DNA from: Bacteroidia bacterium
Lineage (GTDB): Bacteria > Bacteroidota > Bacteroidia > Flavobacteriales > Flavobacteriaceae
Direction: 5' to 3'
Length of the DNA stretch: 16,115 nt
NCBI GenBank assembly: GCA_030425715.1
Contig: JAUIAA010000011.1
Span: forward strand, 1 to 16,115
Under the pieces are notes generated by a model. The model searched no databases. It was given only the letters and a program-made list of their open reading frames with translations, and was not told the DNA's origin. The position numbers were made by a program, and so were the translations under genes. Shown piece by piece: positions 15,862-16,115 of the stretch; position 1 is the stretch's first letter, and each line of letters starts with the position of its first letter.

Positions 15862-15869
15862 CAAATATA
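15862..15869 (-). promoter_or_regulatory. Bacteroidota -7 promoter motif before the GHMP kinase
   Basis: On the minus strand TATATTTG matches TAnnTTTG exactly, 43 bases before the ATG. The nearest upstream TTTG (15900-15897) is 27 bases away, longer than the usual spacer. It probably drives the kinase and prenyltransferase genes. Confidence 0.5.
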
Positions 15870-15936
15870 ATAGAAAATTGTAGGATTATCACTTATCAAA
15901 CGAAAGTGTAGTTGATTTGTTATCATTTATAGGCAA

Positions 15937-16115
15937 TCAATTATCTTTTTCATTATCTGAAGTGCCATCATAATAGTTGGTTTTCCAAACCTCAACCTTT
16001 TTGTCAAACACATATTTTCCTTCACTTTCTAATTTTCCATCGTCATAATAAGTTTTCCAATTCCCTTCTCTTTGGTTATCTTCATACTTACCCTGTGCTT
16101 CCATTTTTCCGTTGC
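15937..16115 (-). CDS. YwqK/MORN-like repeat protein, 3' end only
   Basis: A minus-strand reading frame enters from the right edge and stops at 15937-15939, giving the last 58 residues of a protein whose start lies outside the window. It contains two 24-residue units in tandem, GKYEDNQREGNWKTYYDDGK... (bases 16092-16021) and GKYVFDKKVEVWKTNYYDGT... (16020-15949). In both, W-K-T and a Y-x-D-G-like turn fall at the same place. An NGKMEAQ stretch before them looks like the end of another unit. This pattern is typical of the MORN-like repeats labelled toxin-antitoxin YwqK family antitoxin, common in Bacteroidota with no clear function. Whether it is co-transcribed with the GHMP kinase is open; 118 bases and a promoter motif lie between. 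Confidence 0.75.
   Translation of the reverse strand, partial: NGKMEAQGKYEDNQREGNWKTYYDDGKLESEGKYVFDKKVEVWKTNYYDGTSDNEKDN

Noticed and set aside
15870..15936. Inverted repeat around TATCAAAC and GTTGAT in the gap before the GHMP kinase
   Set aside because: The pairing is short and needs a bulge, so chance is likely in AT-rich DNA.

Overview
The window looks like chromosomal DNA of a member of the Bacteroidota, most likely family Flavobacteriaceae. The evidence is a low GC content, several copies of the Bacteroidota -7 promoter motif TAnnTTTG, little use of Shine-Dalgarno sites, two outer-membrane receptors with an N-terminal carboxypeptidase-regulatory-like domain, and a mevalonate-type GHMP kinase of a flavobacterial type. 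I cannot name a genus. Coding density is high and no intergenic gap exceeds 300 bases. I see no insertion sequence, phage gene, tRNA, rRNA or CRISPR array.

Bases 1-6526 (plus strand) hold the 3' part of a DUF3108 protein, a lipoprotein of the M23 peptidoglycan endopeptidase family, glucose-6-phosphate isomerase (pgi) and a large TonB-dependent receptor closed by a clear intrinsic terminator. The endopeptidase and pgi are 17 bases apart and probably co-transcribed. The receptor has its own promoter.

Bases 6542-7801 (plus) hold a small four-helix membrane protein and a PlsC-type lysophospholipid acyltransferase. They are followed by an alternating block: an omega-amidase-like nitrilase-family enzyme (minus), a HAD phosphatase (plus) and a methionine/glutamine-type aminotransferase (minus). 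The convergent pairs here overlap at their 3' ends. The amidase and the aminotransferase fit together as two steps of a glutamine transaminase/omega-amidase route, which often serves methionine salvage.

Bases 10469-12959 (plus) hold a second outer-membrane protein with a carboxypeptidase-like domain, a plug and a barrel. A shared hairpin separates it from the converging minus-strand genes.

Bases 12976-15869 (minus) read, in transcription order: mevalonate-kinase-like GHMP kinase, UbiA-type prenyltransferase, and RluB-type pseudouridine synthase. The first two fit isoprenoid supply and use. The RluB gene has its own well-formed promoter. At the right edge lies the 3' end of a minus-strand gene encoding YwqK/MORN-like repeats.

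Most of the window is ordinary core-genome content. I did not find a convincing new system. The points most worth a second look are the His-to-Cys change at a zinc-ligand position of the M23 enzyme, the amidase/HAD/aminotransferase block, and the small histidine-bearing membrane protein.
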